64,000 nucleotides of DNA from Doryteuthis pealeii. Lineage: Eukaryota; Mollusca; Cephalopoda; Myopsida; Loliginidae. Both the position numbers and the translations under genes were made by a program. The stretch spans positions 20,837,677 to 20,901,676 of the forward strand of contig CM042145.1 in NCBI GenBank assembly GCA_023376005.1. The letters run 5' to 3'. Every line of letters starts with the position of its first letter. Position 1 is the first letter of the stretch. Under the pieces are notes generated by a model, which saw only the letters and a list, made by a program, of their open reading frames with translations, was not told where the DNA came from and did no database searches. Positions 50,266 through 59,790 of the stretch are shown piece by piece.

Positions 50266-50352
50266 TTTTGTGGCTATCCTTAGGCTTCAAGCAAGAGCAC
50301 TTTTCAGTGGAGATCCCTTGTGTTAAGCAAAGCGCGATCCTTAGTGAAGAAA
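50266..50352 (+). repeat. 5' flank of the minisatellite-bearing dispersed repeat
   Basis: GGCTATCCTTAGGCTTCAAG and CAAGAGCACTTTTCAGTGG match 29915-29960. Confidence 0.8.
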
Positions 50353-50778
50353 CATTTGGTTGCTCCTTGGTGTCCCTCAGTGTTGGGTGTGATCCTTTGG
50401 TTGATCCTTGGTGTCTCTCAGTGTTGGGTGTGATCCTTTGGTTGATCCTTGGTGTCTCAGTGTTGGGTGTGATCCTTTGGTTGATCCTTGGTGTCCCTCA
50501 GTGTTGGGTGTGATCCTTTGGTTGATCCTTGGTGTCCTCAGTGTTGGGTGTGATCCTTTGGTTTCCTTGTGTCCCTCAGTGTTGGGTGTGATGCTTTGGT
50601 CTGTGTCCCTCAGTGTTGGTGTGATCCTTGGTGCTCCTTGGTGTCCCTCAGTGTTGGGTGAGATCCCTTGGTGATCCTTGGTGTCTCTCAGTGTTGTGTG
50701 TGATCCTTTGGTTGATCCTTGGCGTCCCTCAATGTTGGGTGTGATCCTTTGATTGCTCCTTGGTGTCCCTCAGTGTTC
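50353..50778 (+). repeat. 43-bp minisatellite, about ten units
   Basis: The unit is CCTTTGGTTGATCCTTGG, TGTC(CC)TCAGTGTTGGGTG, TGAT. Some units are shortened. The same unit is present about three times at 53410-53525 and once at 29970-30005, inside the same flanks. Trp/Leu/Val/Cys-rich frames are repeat translations. Confidence 0.93.
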
Positions 50779-52010
50779 CTTTTTTTTTTTTTTCCTTTTA
50801 ATATGTGCTTTGAGAATTTGTAATTACAGGAGACATAAATATATGCACTGAGATAAGGTCAATGGCTGGCTGAATTGAAAAAAAAATTTTATTTTAAAAG
50901 AGCATTTGCCAATAGTATCAACCAATATTATGTCCCAACAGTTGTAGAGATGATGGTGTGGTTGAGGAGAACCACTGAAAAATACTGAACGAATAATCCT
51001 TTCAAAGTTGAACCAATCGTTGCGTGCAAACATTTTTTTTATTCTCATTCAAACTTGTGCATACAGTAACACCTTTTATAAATCTTCCACACTCCCCCCC
51101 CCCTCGAAGTGTTCATGCTCAATATCCCACCCTCCCCAACACGAAAGCCATTCATTTTTTCTTTCTTTTTTTTTCATAGTGATGTGTTATTCTGTTGCAC
51201 AGTACAGCATTCTTTTTTTTTTTTTTTCTTTTTTTGTATCTAAAACTTAGCATTTTACTCACATTGGCTTATCATTGGTACGTAGCAAGAAAAAACTAGC
51301 TATTTGTACGTCTGACAGCTTACCTTAGTGTAACATTTAAAAAAAAAAAAAAAAAAAAAAAAAATTCTTTTCATTTGTTCTGTGTTTTTAGTACTTCTTT
51401 ATTCATCTATTTATTTATTTATTTATTTCATCGTTTCTTACAAGAGTTGGCTAGTTTGATTTACAGTAAAACCTGTCCAAGGTACCTGATTTATAAAGGA
51501 GATATGCAAAGTGCTTTAAGCTTATAATGCATGAAGAAATGTGTATGTGTGTGGGGGAGGTTGGGTGCAGGGGGTTATATGCACTGATCTATGGCCGACA
51601 AGAGCCCATGTCTGTGGAAAAAGAAAAAGAAATGTTGGGGGGTTGATTCTTACCTTCTAGTTTATATTATACAGAAATGTGAACTATTATTATACAAAGC
51701 TTTGGGAAAATATAAGAAAAGGCTGATTGATTTTATCTTTTTTTTTTTTTTTAAGCTTTTATATTTTTTTTTTCCTGTCACAATTCAATCATGTGTTGTT
51801 ATTTCTTTCATTAAAAATCCTAAAGATTTTCATATACCTGACACTTCCAATATCAAAAAAAATTCTTCCCTTTCTTAAAATCTACTTAGTTAAAAAAAAC
51901 AAAAAAAAAAAAAGCTACTTGTTTCTATATACTCCCAATAATTTTTTTTCCAGCATAGCATATATGTCTTCATATTTCAATGGCCAAATTTGAATGTTTA
52001 TATATATATA
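50779..52010. other. About 1.2 kb of A/T-rich unassigned sequence
   Basis: Homopolymers at 51211-51227, 51339-51364, 51738-51752 and 51897-51913. An ATTT repeat at about 51411-51428. No supported gene. Confidence 0.4.
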
Positions 52011-52146
52011 AAGTTAAGGTAGCGTGGACATGGAGTCAACGGCACCTGGTTACTGACAGTTGCTCAACTATGGTCTGAAGATTGCATAGATAAGAAACTG
52101 TCAGTAACCAGGCGATGTTGATTCCATGTCCACACTACCTTAACTT
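52011..52146. mobile_element. Palindromic fold-back, about 136 bp
   Basis: AAGTTAAGGTAG, GTGGACATGGA and CTGGTTACTGACAGTT are mirrored at the right end. A TA tract is on the left. The centre (about 52080) is not paired. ACTGACAGTCACCAAGCACT at 43826 is a weak echo. Confidence 0.85.
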
Positions 52147-52217
52147 AGATATCTATTTTCTATCCATGATATAGACCACTGTTTACTTACAAATATAGTG
52201 CCCATATTATCTATATA

Positions 52218-52229
52218 GTGTGTGTGTGC

Positions 52230-52276
<47 letters not shown>
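52218..52276. repeat. (GT)n/(TA)n microsatellite
   Basis: GT, then TA, leading into ACAAGGTGTCAATC. Confidence 0.95.
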
Positions 52277-52280
<4 letters not shown>

Positions 52281-52512
52281 TATACAAGGTGTCAATCTAT
52301 ACTTTTATGACACACCTTTATTTATTCATATGAGAGTGCCTTAAAAAGTACCTATTTTCATGCAAATTTTAGGTGTCGATTTCATTGTCTTTTTTTGGTA
52401 GATTTTGATGCATAGATTACAATGAGACCAAAGAAAGAGGTCAATTTGATGAATTGGTGGAGATATGAGGCTTTGAAGAGACTGATGAATTAATCATGTT
52501 AGAAAACAGTTA
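52277..52512. other. Unassigned; possible MITE end
   Basis: ACAAGGTGTC and GACACACCTT at 52284-52317 relate to the MITE at 45324. The remainder is not recognised. Confidence 0.45.
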
Positions 52513-52513
52513 T

Positions 52514-52950
52514 GGTTAAATCGAACTTGATGGACCTAAATTCCACTATCGTATGTTACTCTGCCGAAAGAAAAAAAAATACAAAAAATCAGGGAATTAA
52601 CCGAATTTAATGAAATTTTCAGTGTTGATATATTAATGAATCGAAGATATAATGCACCAGTTTATTTTATCTAAAAACTTTTACATTTTTTCAGGTCAGT
52701 TAATTTGAACCATGCATCTTTGAGGCATAACACAGATTCTCAAAGATATGTGGTTCAAATTAACTCACTAAAAAAAGAAATATAAGGTTTTTAAATAAAA
52801 TAACTAGTGCATTATATCTTTTATTCATTAATATATTAACACTAAAAATTTCATTAAATTCGGTTAATTCCCTGAGTTTTAGTATTTTTTTTTCTTTCGG
52901 CGGAGTGACATGCAATGGTGGAATTTAGGTCTGTTAAGTTTGATTTAACC
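52514..52950. mobile_element. Long-armed fold-back MITE, complete
   Basis: Same arms and centre as 42240-42684. Flanks ACAGTTAT and ATGGTTAT agree at 6 of 8 positions, consistent with an aged 8-bp duplication. Confidence 0.9.
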
Positions 52951-53380
52951 ATGGTTATTTTCTTTTTTAATCATTTTATCATTAGTAGTATTATTTTTAT
53001 TTTCCACCCAGAGGAGGACAGCAATAATGTCATAGACAGCATTTTCTTATAATAATAATAATAATAATAATGATAATATTTGGGGTGTGGTTGATATTGA
53101 ACGACTGATGGGGTAATGGTATTTAAGTGGAAGCGGACATTATCTAAAGTAAAAAAAAAATTTAAAAAAAGGAATAAATATATAAACCAAGGAATTAAGT
53201 GGCAGAAGTCAGTCTGTTCATAAACATTTGGTGTTGTTGTTTTAGTGTCAGGAAAAAGTAAAGAAAAGTTCTTCTACAAGTTTGGGACTTAATAAGCAAA
53301 ACGAAGTGAGTCTTCAGTGTAAACAGCTTTGCGTTAGAATGTGGTTGGATTAACAATGGTGACAAAGTGTTATCATGTCT
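52951..53380. other. Unassigned with short (ATA)n
   Basis: (AAT)n at 53049-53071. No element recognised. Confidence 0.4.
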
Positions 53381-53670
53381 CTCATAGTGTTGGCAGTCCT
53401 TAGTGAAGAAACCTTTGGTTGCTCCTTGGTGTCCCTCAGTGTTGGGTGTGATCCTTTGGTTGATCCTTGGTGTCCCTTAGTGTTGGGTGTGATCCTTTGG
53501 TTACTCCTTGGTGTCCCTCAGTGTTGCAGGTCTGTTCATCAATATCGAATAAAGTGCAAATGAACGGCTGTCAATATCAGTGAATAAATAGTTAACTAAC
53601 CATGTATTCGGCCATTGATTGGCTGGTGTTTAAGCTACGTTGTGGATTACAGCACGCCTTATATAGTAAT
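53381..53670 (+). repeat. Dispersed repeat with three-unit minisatellite
   Basis: GCAGTCCTTAGTGAAGAAAC, about three 43-bp units, then ATCAATATCGAATAAAGTGC, AACCATGTATTCGGCC, GATTGGCTGGTGTTTAAGC and CAGCACGCCTTATATA. The right flank matches 30005-30170. Confidence 0.88.
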
Positions 53671-54265
53671 AAAAGTTATTATGTAAAAATAATTTCAAAA
53701 GAAATTAAAAAATTTTTTATTATTTAAATTATTATTTAAATTTAATTTAATTAAATTTAAATTTAAAAAAATAAGTCTCCTCAGGAGTCATATAAAAAAA
53801 GCCAAGATACACAAAGAAATTCTAGTAAAAACAAGATCTTTTAGTGTGTAATTCCATGTCAAATCATCCAGGCCATGTCACCCATATCCTTCAATTTTTC
53901 TGAAATTTTGTGTTGACTATATTAAAATAAGACAATCCCCAAAATTTGATCTTATAATTCCTAAATTTGTCCAACTTATGTCAATTTCTAAGTCTCCAAA
54001 TTTGTGTGTGTGTGTTTATGTGCAAAAAAAATTGCAACCTTTTATAATCTATTTTTGTCTGTAAAATGAGTTCTAGAGCTTACCTACTCCTAAGAATTGG
54101 TATAGAAAATCCCTTTGGCCGAAAGAATCTAAAATTTTTATCACAAACCAATTGACCAATTAAGTTATTAATAATTTCTGATATTTTCATAGAAAAGTGA
54201 GAAAAACCCAATGTGGCATTCCACATTTAAAAATTATTTTACATATTAAATACTCATTGATAAAC
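53671..54265. other. AT-rich unassigned sequence
   Basis: A locally self-complementary AAATTTAAATTTAAA stretch at 53727-53766. Nothing else recognised. Confidence 0.4.
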
Positions 54266-54350
54266 TTTGGCAATTTCTGAGGTTATAGTGACATAAGCAG
54301 TGACATAGTTTCGGTTACAGACACCGAATATCTATTATAATAAAATTACA
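54266..54350 (-). mobile_element. Helitron-like family F, 5' end
   Basis: TATAGTGACATAAGCAGTGA, TAGTTTCGGTTACAGACACC, GAATATCTATTATAATAAA. Same end as 1810-1886. Confidence 0.6.
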
Positions 54351-54916
54351 ATTCTACAAATGCAGTAATTGTAGTAAGATCTTGCAACAAACTAGTCTTA
54401 TTAGTATACTATACAACTGGTCTTCCCGCCTCTGGGGTCAAAGTTCCCCAACGGTCTGTAACTTTCCATTTGGGTTCTTTGTATTCTCACCCCCCACAGA
54501 ATTACAGGGTGTTGCCAATAATCTACGCTACCCATGGATTATGCAACAACTCCACCGACTTGACTTATTAGTTTTTACTATGATAAAAATGCTTTTAGGT
54601 CAAAATTTTATGTAATAATCTGAAAAGGGGTGGATTTCTTTAGTAGTGTTATTATTATTATTAGTGAGTTCACTGTGCATAGTGTAATGGCTTGGTAGCT
54701 CTGCTCACACACTATTACATTGTTATAAATTCACAATGTATATTGGATAATACATATTACATATTGTTGTTTTTTTTTTTTACCTGTTTTTTTCTTTTAT
54801 ACTTTTTTTACCTTTTTTTACTTTTTTATTTACCCATTCATTGTAGATGACTGAGCCATTAAGAGGAAAAAGTCACAAAATTTCCCCTTTTGGAATAAGT
54901 TGCTTTATATATACTA
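54351..54916. other. Unassigned sequence
   Basis: The frame 54382-54615 has no recognisable domain. T-rich after 54770. Confidence 0.35.
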
Positions 54917-55298
54917 GCAAAATAAAAAAAAATGTAAAAATAAATTTTTGAAAGATATTGCTTGAGGAGGTGGAAGTTAAAAATTAAATGTCTGAGAGTT
55001 TGAACCATAAATTATGAAATCATCAAATTTATTAAAGGAGTAAAAAAAAAAACAAAACAATTTGAAATCGAAACTAAGTTCTATTAACTTTGAATATCTA
55101 TTAAAATAAAACAAACTATATATAGATATGATACCCGGGATGTATTATTAAAACTTGTTTTAAAAAACAATGCGGACTGTCTAATGTTGCATGTTCAAAT
55201 TTTGAGTGTATTTATTCTATGTTATGACAATTTCGGGTATAGTGACGTAAGCAGTGACGTAGTTTTTGTTACAGACAAAAACCGGAAGCGAATCTCCA

Positions 55299-55303
<5 letters not shown>
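54915..55303 (-). mobile_element. Helitron-like family F, short copy
   Basis: TATATATACTAGCAAAATAA at the left parallels 1232-1250 (CTAG end, hairpin decayed). TATAGTGACGTAAGCAGTGA and GCGAATCTCCATTATTAATA at the right parallel the other end. Length about 390 bp. Confidence 0.55.

Positions 55304-55304
<1 letters not shown>

Positions 55305-55345
<41 letters not shown>
55305..55345. repeat. (TA)n microsatellite
   Basis: TA tract 10 bp from the hammerhead cleavage site at 55357. Confidence 0.95.
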
Positions 55346-55348
<3 letters not shown>

Positions 55349-55356
55349 CATCTACA

Positions 55357-55396
55357 GACACCGTGTTTTGGCGTTTCATGCCTCTTCAGTGTGGCT
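55357..55396 (-). ncRNA. Hammerhead core, one catalytic base changed
   Basis: Minus strand: AGCCACA, CTGAAGA, stem II GGCAT with ACGCC (one mismatch), loop GAA, AAAA (G12 changed to A), C, ACGGT, GTC, then TGTAGATGATT. TGT after the cleavage site can pair with ACA before CTGAAGA, giving the inner stem I. The G12 change should abolish or strongly reduce activity. Confidence 0.65.
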
Positions 55397-55640
55397 AGAC
55401 ACAACAACTAACTACGACTAGAAGCAAACCTCGACTGACTTTACGCCTGTCCGATCCGTTAACCTTTAGGCCATTGCCAGCTGCCGTTTAAGGAGCGGTG
55501 TTTTAAAGGTTTTAAATACATACATCTGTGTATATACTTTATTATCACCAGAGAGATCAAATCTGTAAACAGATGATCATTGCATTATGCTGGCGGTGAA
55601 AGTTTATTAAAGTCGCCCTAAAGAGCTCTACTACGGGAGA
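55357..55640 (-). mobile_element. Family G unit 1
   Basis: From the hammerhead rightwards: CTAGACACAACAACTAAC, a CAGCTGCCG block, TACATACATCTGTG, TTATCACCAGAGAGATC, ACAGATGATCATTGC, GAAAGTT and AGAGCTCTAC. This order is repeated in unit 2 (55845-56120). No reverse transcriptase or GIY-YIG coding sequence is seen. Confidence 0.75.
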
Positions 55641-55670
55641 GTCATATGTTTTGACGGTCTCATCAGTGCA
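55641..55670 (-). repeat. Decayed hammerhead-like core
   Basis: CTGATGA, GAC, one base, GTC, AAAAC, ATAT, GAC on the minus strand. Stem II is reduced and G12 lost. Confidence 0.4.
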
Positions 55671-55810
55671 GCTCGACTTTTTTAACAGTTACCTCTAATT
55701 TTGTCTATATATCAGTCTAATTAGTACATACTTACAGGATTTATGTTTTTACAATATGCAAGTCCATGCTTACGTCAATTAACTACAGTACTCTACCAGC
55801 ATATATATCA
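55671..55810. repeat. Family G spacer
   Basis: Sequence between the two G units, containing TATATATCAGTCTAATTAG and CAGTACTCTACCAGC. Part of the same composite. Confidence 0.5.
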
Positions 55811-55840
55811 GTCATTGTTTCGATGTTTACGTCTCATCAG
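55811..55840 (-). ncRNA. Hammerhead core, downstream member of a tandem pair
   Basis: Minus strand: CTGATGA, stem II GACGT with ACATC (four pairs, one mismatch), loop AA, GAAA, C, AAT, GAC. All core purines are intact. The base expected to be U16.1 is A. It begins four bases (TGCG) after the predicted cleavage site of the core at 55845. Confidence 0.62.
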
Positions 55841-55844
55841 CGCA

Positions 55845-55882
55845 GACACGTGTTTGGCATTTCATGCCTCTTCAGTGTGGCT
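55845..55882 (-). ncRNA. Hammerhead core, upstream member of a tandem pair
   Basis: Minus strand: AGCCACA, CTGAAGA, stem II GGCAT with ATGCC (five perfect pairs), loop GAA, AAA (one base short of GAAA), C, ACGT, GTC. The stem II sequence differs from 49201 at most positions yet remains paired. Confidence 0.62.
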
Positions 55883-56128
55883 AGACACAGCTATCTTTGG
55901 CTAGGGTCGAACTCAGACTGACCGTATGGTAGCCCGATATCTTATCCCCTCGTCCACTGACAGCCGTAGTGGGGACATGTGTTTTTAAACTATTAAGTAC
56001 ATAGGTTTGTTTATGTATTGTACGGTCACTGAGAGATCGAATTTCTGGGTAAACAATCATTGCTTATATGCTTAGTAATGAAAGTTAATTTCAATTACCA
56101 ATTAGAGAGCTCTACCAAATTTATGGGA

Positions 56129-56130
<2 letters not shown>
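55845..56130 (-). mobile_element. Family G unit 2
   Basis: CTAGACACAGCTATC, CCACTGACAGCCGTAGTGG, TTGTACGGTCACTGAGAGAT, AACAATCATTGCTTATATGC, GAGAGCTCTACC, then (TA)n from 56133. Confidence 0.75.

Positions 56131-56132
<2 letters not shown>

Positions 56133-56185
<53 letters not shown>
56133..56185. repeat. (TA)n microsatellite
   Basis: Borders family G unit 2. The flank GATAAGCTAAGTTAATCAAC leads to a block inverted at 61985-62110. Confidence 0.95.
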
Positions 56186-56187
<2 letters not shown>

Positions 56188-56300
56188 GATAAGCTAAGTT
56201 AATCAACTTTTGCTTCCTAAAGGCTTTTTTACTGTTTAGTTTAATGACACAAAAATGATACTAAATTATTCCTTACTTTTGGGATTGAATTATGTTCAGC
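56186..56300. repeat. Sequence shared in inverse orientation with 61.99-62.11 kb
   Basis: TCAACTTTTGCTTCCTAAAG, TTTAGTTTAATGACA and AAATTATTCCTTACTTTT are complementary to 61985-62105 (AAGTAAGGAATAATTTAG, GTCATTAAACTAAACAG, AGGAAGCAAAAGTTGA). Confidence 0.85.
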
Positions 56301-56828
56301 TTTAGTATATTAATAGATTAACATTGTATGCAGACAAGAAGTTACTAAAAGTGAATGTCTAAATTGCACACAAAGACTTTATAGACATTTAGTGTATTTT
56401 ATGTCTTTTTGTTGACTATCATTCCCATGATGTCTGTAGGTGTGTACAAGAGAAGAATTGCCCAGCAACCGATATGTGAAATGTGCTTTACAGTGGGAAT
56501 AGTGTTGTAAAGGGATGGTTCCGCTTGACTGACTAACAATAATACCAAACACTTACTGCGCACAATTTACTGTAAGGAGTGGGTTAACAACTTAGATGGC
56601 AAGTTTAAATCTAAGCTTGAATTTTGAACTAAAAATCCTCAAGTCGTGTTAGATACCAGATGGCCTTGCATGCCCCAGTTTATGCTAATTGAAATGGTTT
56701 ATAAGTAGCAAAGATGTGGTAAGAGGGTTAATTTTATTTCTTTTTCTTCTTTTTTTTTCTCTCTCTCTACCAATCGGAGACACCTCTCTTTTCAGGCACT
56801 TTATTTTTATAAAAACTTATTTGCCTCT
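56301..56828. other. Unassigned sequence
   Basis: No element or credible frame recognised. Confidence 0.35.
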
Positions 56829-56829
56829 G

Positions 56830-57056
56830 CTACTGAAAATAGCTTAGTCGGTAGAGCAATCAGCTAGAAACCACAAGGTTCCTAGTTCGATACCGGGCCC
56901 TCGCCAAATCGGCGTAAGAGTAGCACAGGGATCTGTGCGGTAAAGAAAGTTTACCTCAGACGCTAAAAACAATCTCCTTGGTCTAGTGATAGACTCCCTC
57001 GCCGATTGGCTGGTACTGACTTTAGGCCACCCCGACGACTTTACTTTACTTACTGA
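56830..57056 (+). mobile_element. Family A SINE with an internal deletion
   Basis: AAAATAGCTTAGTCGGTAGA, GGTTCCTAGTTCGATACCGG, then a jump past the GGAGCTGATGG segment to ACCTCAGACGCTAAAAAC, ending CGACTTTACTTTACTTAC. Confidence 0.9.
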
Positions 57057-57242
57057 AAATGTTTAAGTATAATTATTTTGCCTCCACCCCCACCCCACCT
57101 GATAAGTTAAGTGTATGACTAGTTGAATAATGATGTAAATAAATTTAAATTTGAACAAATTAAAAAAGAAAAAAAAATTCTATTTAGCTGTCAAGTCGAC
57201 TAATTTTAAATTTATGAGCAATTTTTTAACAGCCGTTTTTTT
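57026..57242 (+). repeat. Local duplication, copy 1
   Basis: From TTTAGGCCACCCCGACGACT through TAAGTTAAGTGTATGACTAG to AACAGCCGTTTTT. Copy 2 is at 57831-58054. Confidence 0.93.
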
Positions 57243-57264
57243 TTTTTTTTTTTTTTGTGTGTAT

Positions 57265-57352
57265 GTATACTGCAAAACCACCAGTTGACAAGTTCTTTCT
57301 TGTTTGTTTATCAACACTAGGTCTGGTCTTCTTACTGGGATAAGGGGATCTG
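57265..57352 (-). mobile_element. LINE fragment (CRLC-type)
   Basis: CACCAGTTGACAAGTTCTTT, ATCAACACTAGGTCTGG and GGGATAAGGGGATCTG match 62705-62780, part of a LINE C-terminus on the minus strand. Confidence 0.75.
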
Positions 57353-57594
57353 TTTATTATTATTATTAAACCACTTATTGCAGTTTTTTTTTTCACCAGT
57401 TGTTCACTGGAGTCAAAATGATATCAAGGGTGTCTAGAAATCTTCTGTGTATTCTAAACAAAATATGACTTCCAATTCCTTCAGACTTTTCTCCAAGATT
57501 TGTTTTCTATTAGTTTCTTCTGTTCCACTATTGTTTTTATTTATATATAGCTTCAATGAATTTAGTACCATTTTTATAATGTATAAAAATGATG

Positions 57595-57776
57595 CTACGG
57601 CTGAGACATGAACTTAATCAATACCATACAATATGATCCCCAATGGTGCTAACACATTGTTAAAACCAATTACTAAAAAGTATAAATATAAATACACAAC
57701 TTCCTAACCGTTAGGCATGGCATGACATAACAGATGGGTTGATATGCCATTAAAATCAATAAACCAACCAATCAAA
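57595..57776 (+). mobile_element. RNase H-type LINE 3' UTR, 5'-truncated
   Basis: GAGACATGAACTTAATCAAT, CACATTGTTAAAACCAATTA, GGGTTGATATGCCATTAAAA, CAATAAACCAACCAATC. Only the last 180 bp are present. Confidence 0.85.
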
Positions 57777-57830
57777 ATCAACCTTCTTGGATTCATCTCC
57801 AATTTTTTGTTGTTGTTTTAATCAATTACC

Positions 57831-58054
57831 TTTAGGCCACCCCGACGACTTTACTTTACTTTACTTACTGAAAATGTTTAAGTATAATTATTTTGCCTCC
57901 ACCTCCCCACCCCACCAGATAAGTTAAGTGTATGACTAGATGAATAGTGATGTAAATGAATTTAAATTTGAACAAATTAAAAAATAAAAAAAAATTCTAT
58001 TTAGCTGTCAAGTTGACTAATTTTAAATTTATGAACAAATTTTTTAACAGCCGT
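57831..58054 (+). repeat. Local duplication, copy 2
   Basis: Carries the last 30 bp of a family A SINE plus 190 bp of its flank, so the flank was duplicated after the SINE had inserted. Confidence 0.93.
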
Positions 58055-58077
58055 TTTTGAAATTCATAAGAAACCTA

Positions 58078-58335
58078 ACATGGAAATATCTGTTGGCTGT
58101 GGGTGGTGGCCAGTAATGCTAAGAACAGGATTATGGTCACTAAGAAGTCTGTGATTTGGATACTAAATGGTCCTATGACATGCAACACTCATTGTATGTC
58201 CTTACTTGGGCTTGATGGGCAACAGGCAAAGCTCAAGCCAATCGATTGGCTGTCATGTCAAGCCTTAGAGGCTATATGATTGTCTCAATGGTATTCTTCA
58301 AAATGCTCTTATGGCTAACACTTGACCCTTTACAT
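58078..58335 (+). mobile_element. Family C retroposon, 5' half
   Basis: CTGTTGGCTGTGGGTGGTGG, CTATGACATGCAACACTC, CGATTGGCTGTCATGTCAAG, CTATATGATTGTCTCAATGG. The 3' half is missing. Confidence 0.8.
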
Positions 58336-58484
58336 AATGGAAGACAATTAAACATCTAAACTTCTTAAACCCTTGAAGTGACCATTACAAAAGTGACCAG
58401 TCCAAACAAAAATAAAAGACTACATAATAGGAACCTTACTATAATGTCCACTTGCCACATCACACAAACCATCCATATATATAT

Positions 58485-58706
58485 ATTTACCGACCCCTCC
58501 GCACGAGCAGGATGTGACACAAGGTCAATTTCTTAAGCGGAGTTTAACAGGTTTGAATTCAGAGTTTTCCTTCTCCTAGACCGTTTGCCTAACCAAGGTT
58601 AAAGAGCCCAGTCTGCCCTACTATTTACCCATAGTTGGAGGGAGAGTAGAATTCATACCTTTCCCAAGGGTATTAGCGCTAAGTGAAATGCAATTACCAC
58701 GTCCAT
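58485..58706 (-). mobile_element. Family B SINE, box B deleted
   Basis: TTTACCGACCCCTCCGCACG, GCGGAGTTTAACAGG, GAGTTTTCCTTCTCCTAGAC, ending GAAATGCAATTACCACGTCC. It shares the head deletion with 43228-43482. Confidence 0.9.
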
Positions 58707-58711
58707 CCATA

Positions 58712-58915
58712 TAAGATGAACAAGACATGCTGGACACTGCTGAAGGATTTAGGACAAACTTGTGACATTTTACTATGGCAACCAGCACACAGGCATGCCA
58801 GTGTGGACCGTTTAGCAAAGACGTACATTAACCAGCTCTGTGCAGATACTGGATGCTGTGCAGAGGACCTCCTGAGAGTAAGGTTGGCAAGAGGTTGTCA
58901 TAGATATACATGATA
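58712..58915 (+). mobile_element. LINE reverse transcriptase C-terminal fragment
   Basis: One frame reads MNKTCWTLLKDLG, then HRHASVDRLAKTYINQ and LCADTGCCAEDLLRVR, ending before 58913. The spacing of a GRPxKTYI-like block and DTGC.EDL is that of RTE/CR1-like reverse transcriptase tails. Only about 65 residues remain. A decayed relative is at 37600. Confidence 0.6.
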
Positions 58916-58919
58916 AAAA

Positions 58920-59105
58920 TATTGATTACCTGTAATTAAAAATTAATCAAATAAGTGACCCTTCTTTTGTTTTTTCCTTTGGTCAAATGAAAATGTTTAC
59001 TCCACTTAAAATAACTTATTTGGACAGTTTGGGAAAACTAAATTAATGAAATTATTTTATCATATGCATATGGTTTCTCCAACAATCTAAGTCTGGCTCA
59101 ATGGG
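58920..59105. other. Unassigned, leads into Helitron-like end
   Basis: Probably part of the Helitron-like element whose 3' end is at 59132, but its start cannot be seen. Confidence 0.4.
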
Positions 59106-59132
59106 TGACCCAATGGGTCACATTTTTTCTAG
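59106..59132 (+). mobile_element. Helitron-like 3' terminus (second family)
   Basis: Hairpin TGACCCAATGGGTCA (59106-59120), spacer CATTTTTT, CTAG (59129-59132), then TATATA. The terminal structure is intact. Confidence 0.65.
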
Positions 59133-59139
59133 TATATAT

Positions 59140-59148
<9 letters not shown>

Positions 59149-59206
<58 letters not shown>
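59149..59206. repeat. (TA)n microsatellite
   Basis: Follows the Helitron-like end. Confidence 0.97.
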
Positions 59207-59212
<6 letters not shown>

Positions 59213-59459
59213 AACCATTAAAACTTATAGTCATGAAATAACAGGTACAGTGTCATGGTGTGTAAATAAATGTTTTTTCAAAATTGAACTCTGTGAAATT
59301 CATCTCCAATTTTTTTTTTTTTTTTGTTTTGTTTTGTTTTTGTTTTAATCAATTACCCCAATTTTTTGTGAGGTGGGTGGGGAGGGTCTTTGTTGTGCTG
59401 AATTTCATTTCTGGGTCAAAATCTCATTTTGACTTTTGACTCTCCCAAGTATAGGACAG

Positions 59460-59790
59460 TTTGGATTGGATTCTTTATTTAATGGCATATCAATCACGCT
59501 GGAATAACAACATCTACAATAAACTCTTCCTAATCAATCCCACTTTGGGAGACTGGAGACCAACTTTAAGAAAGTCTAGAAAAGAACAAGTCATTGTGTC
59601 CCGATTACGCATTGGTCACACAAGACTAATGCACTCTTATATACTCAAACAAGAACAACAACCGCAGTGTGAAACATGACAAACACCTTTGACTGTTAAA
59701 CACTTATTCATGGAATGCAGACTTTTTGCAAATGTCAACATGGAGGACATTCTGTCCTTTTTGAGGGAAATAAAATTATACCATAGAATA
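59460..59790 (+). mobile_element. RNase H-type LINE, C-terminal coding part
   Basis: The frame reads WNNNIYNKLFLINPTLGDW, then RKEQVIVSRLRIGHTRLMHS and QEQQPQCET, one stop in place of a residue, PLTVKHLFMECRLF, and after a short deletion NMEDILSFLREIKLYHRI. The RLRIGHT.L..S / C..C....TV.H.. .EC layout is the C-terminal zinc-binding region downstream of RNase H in I/Jockey-like LINEs. The catalytic domains are absent. Confidence 0.78.

Noticed and set aside
50121..50674. 130- and 88-codon frames rich in Trp, Leu, Val
   Set aside because: They are translations of the 43-bp minisatellite and are not conserved at 53410.
50353..50778. CRISPR-like array
   Set aside because: Units are contiguous with no unique spacers, and the context is an animal genome.
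55641..55670. Active hammerhead at this site
   Set aside because: Stem II collapses to three pairs with a one-base loop and GAAA has become AAAA. Listed only as a decayed relative.
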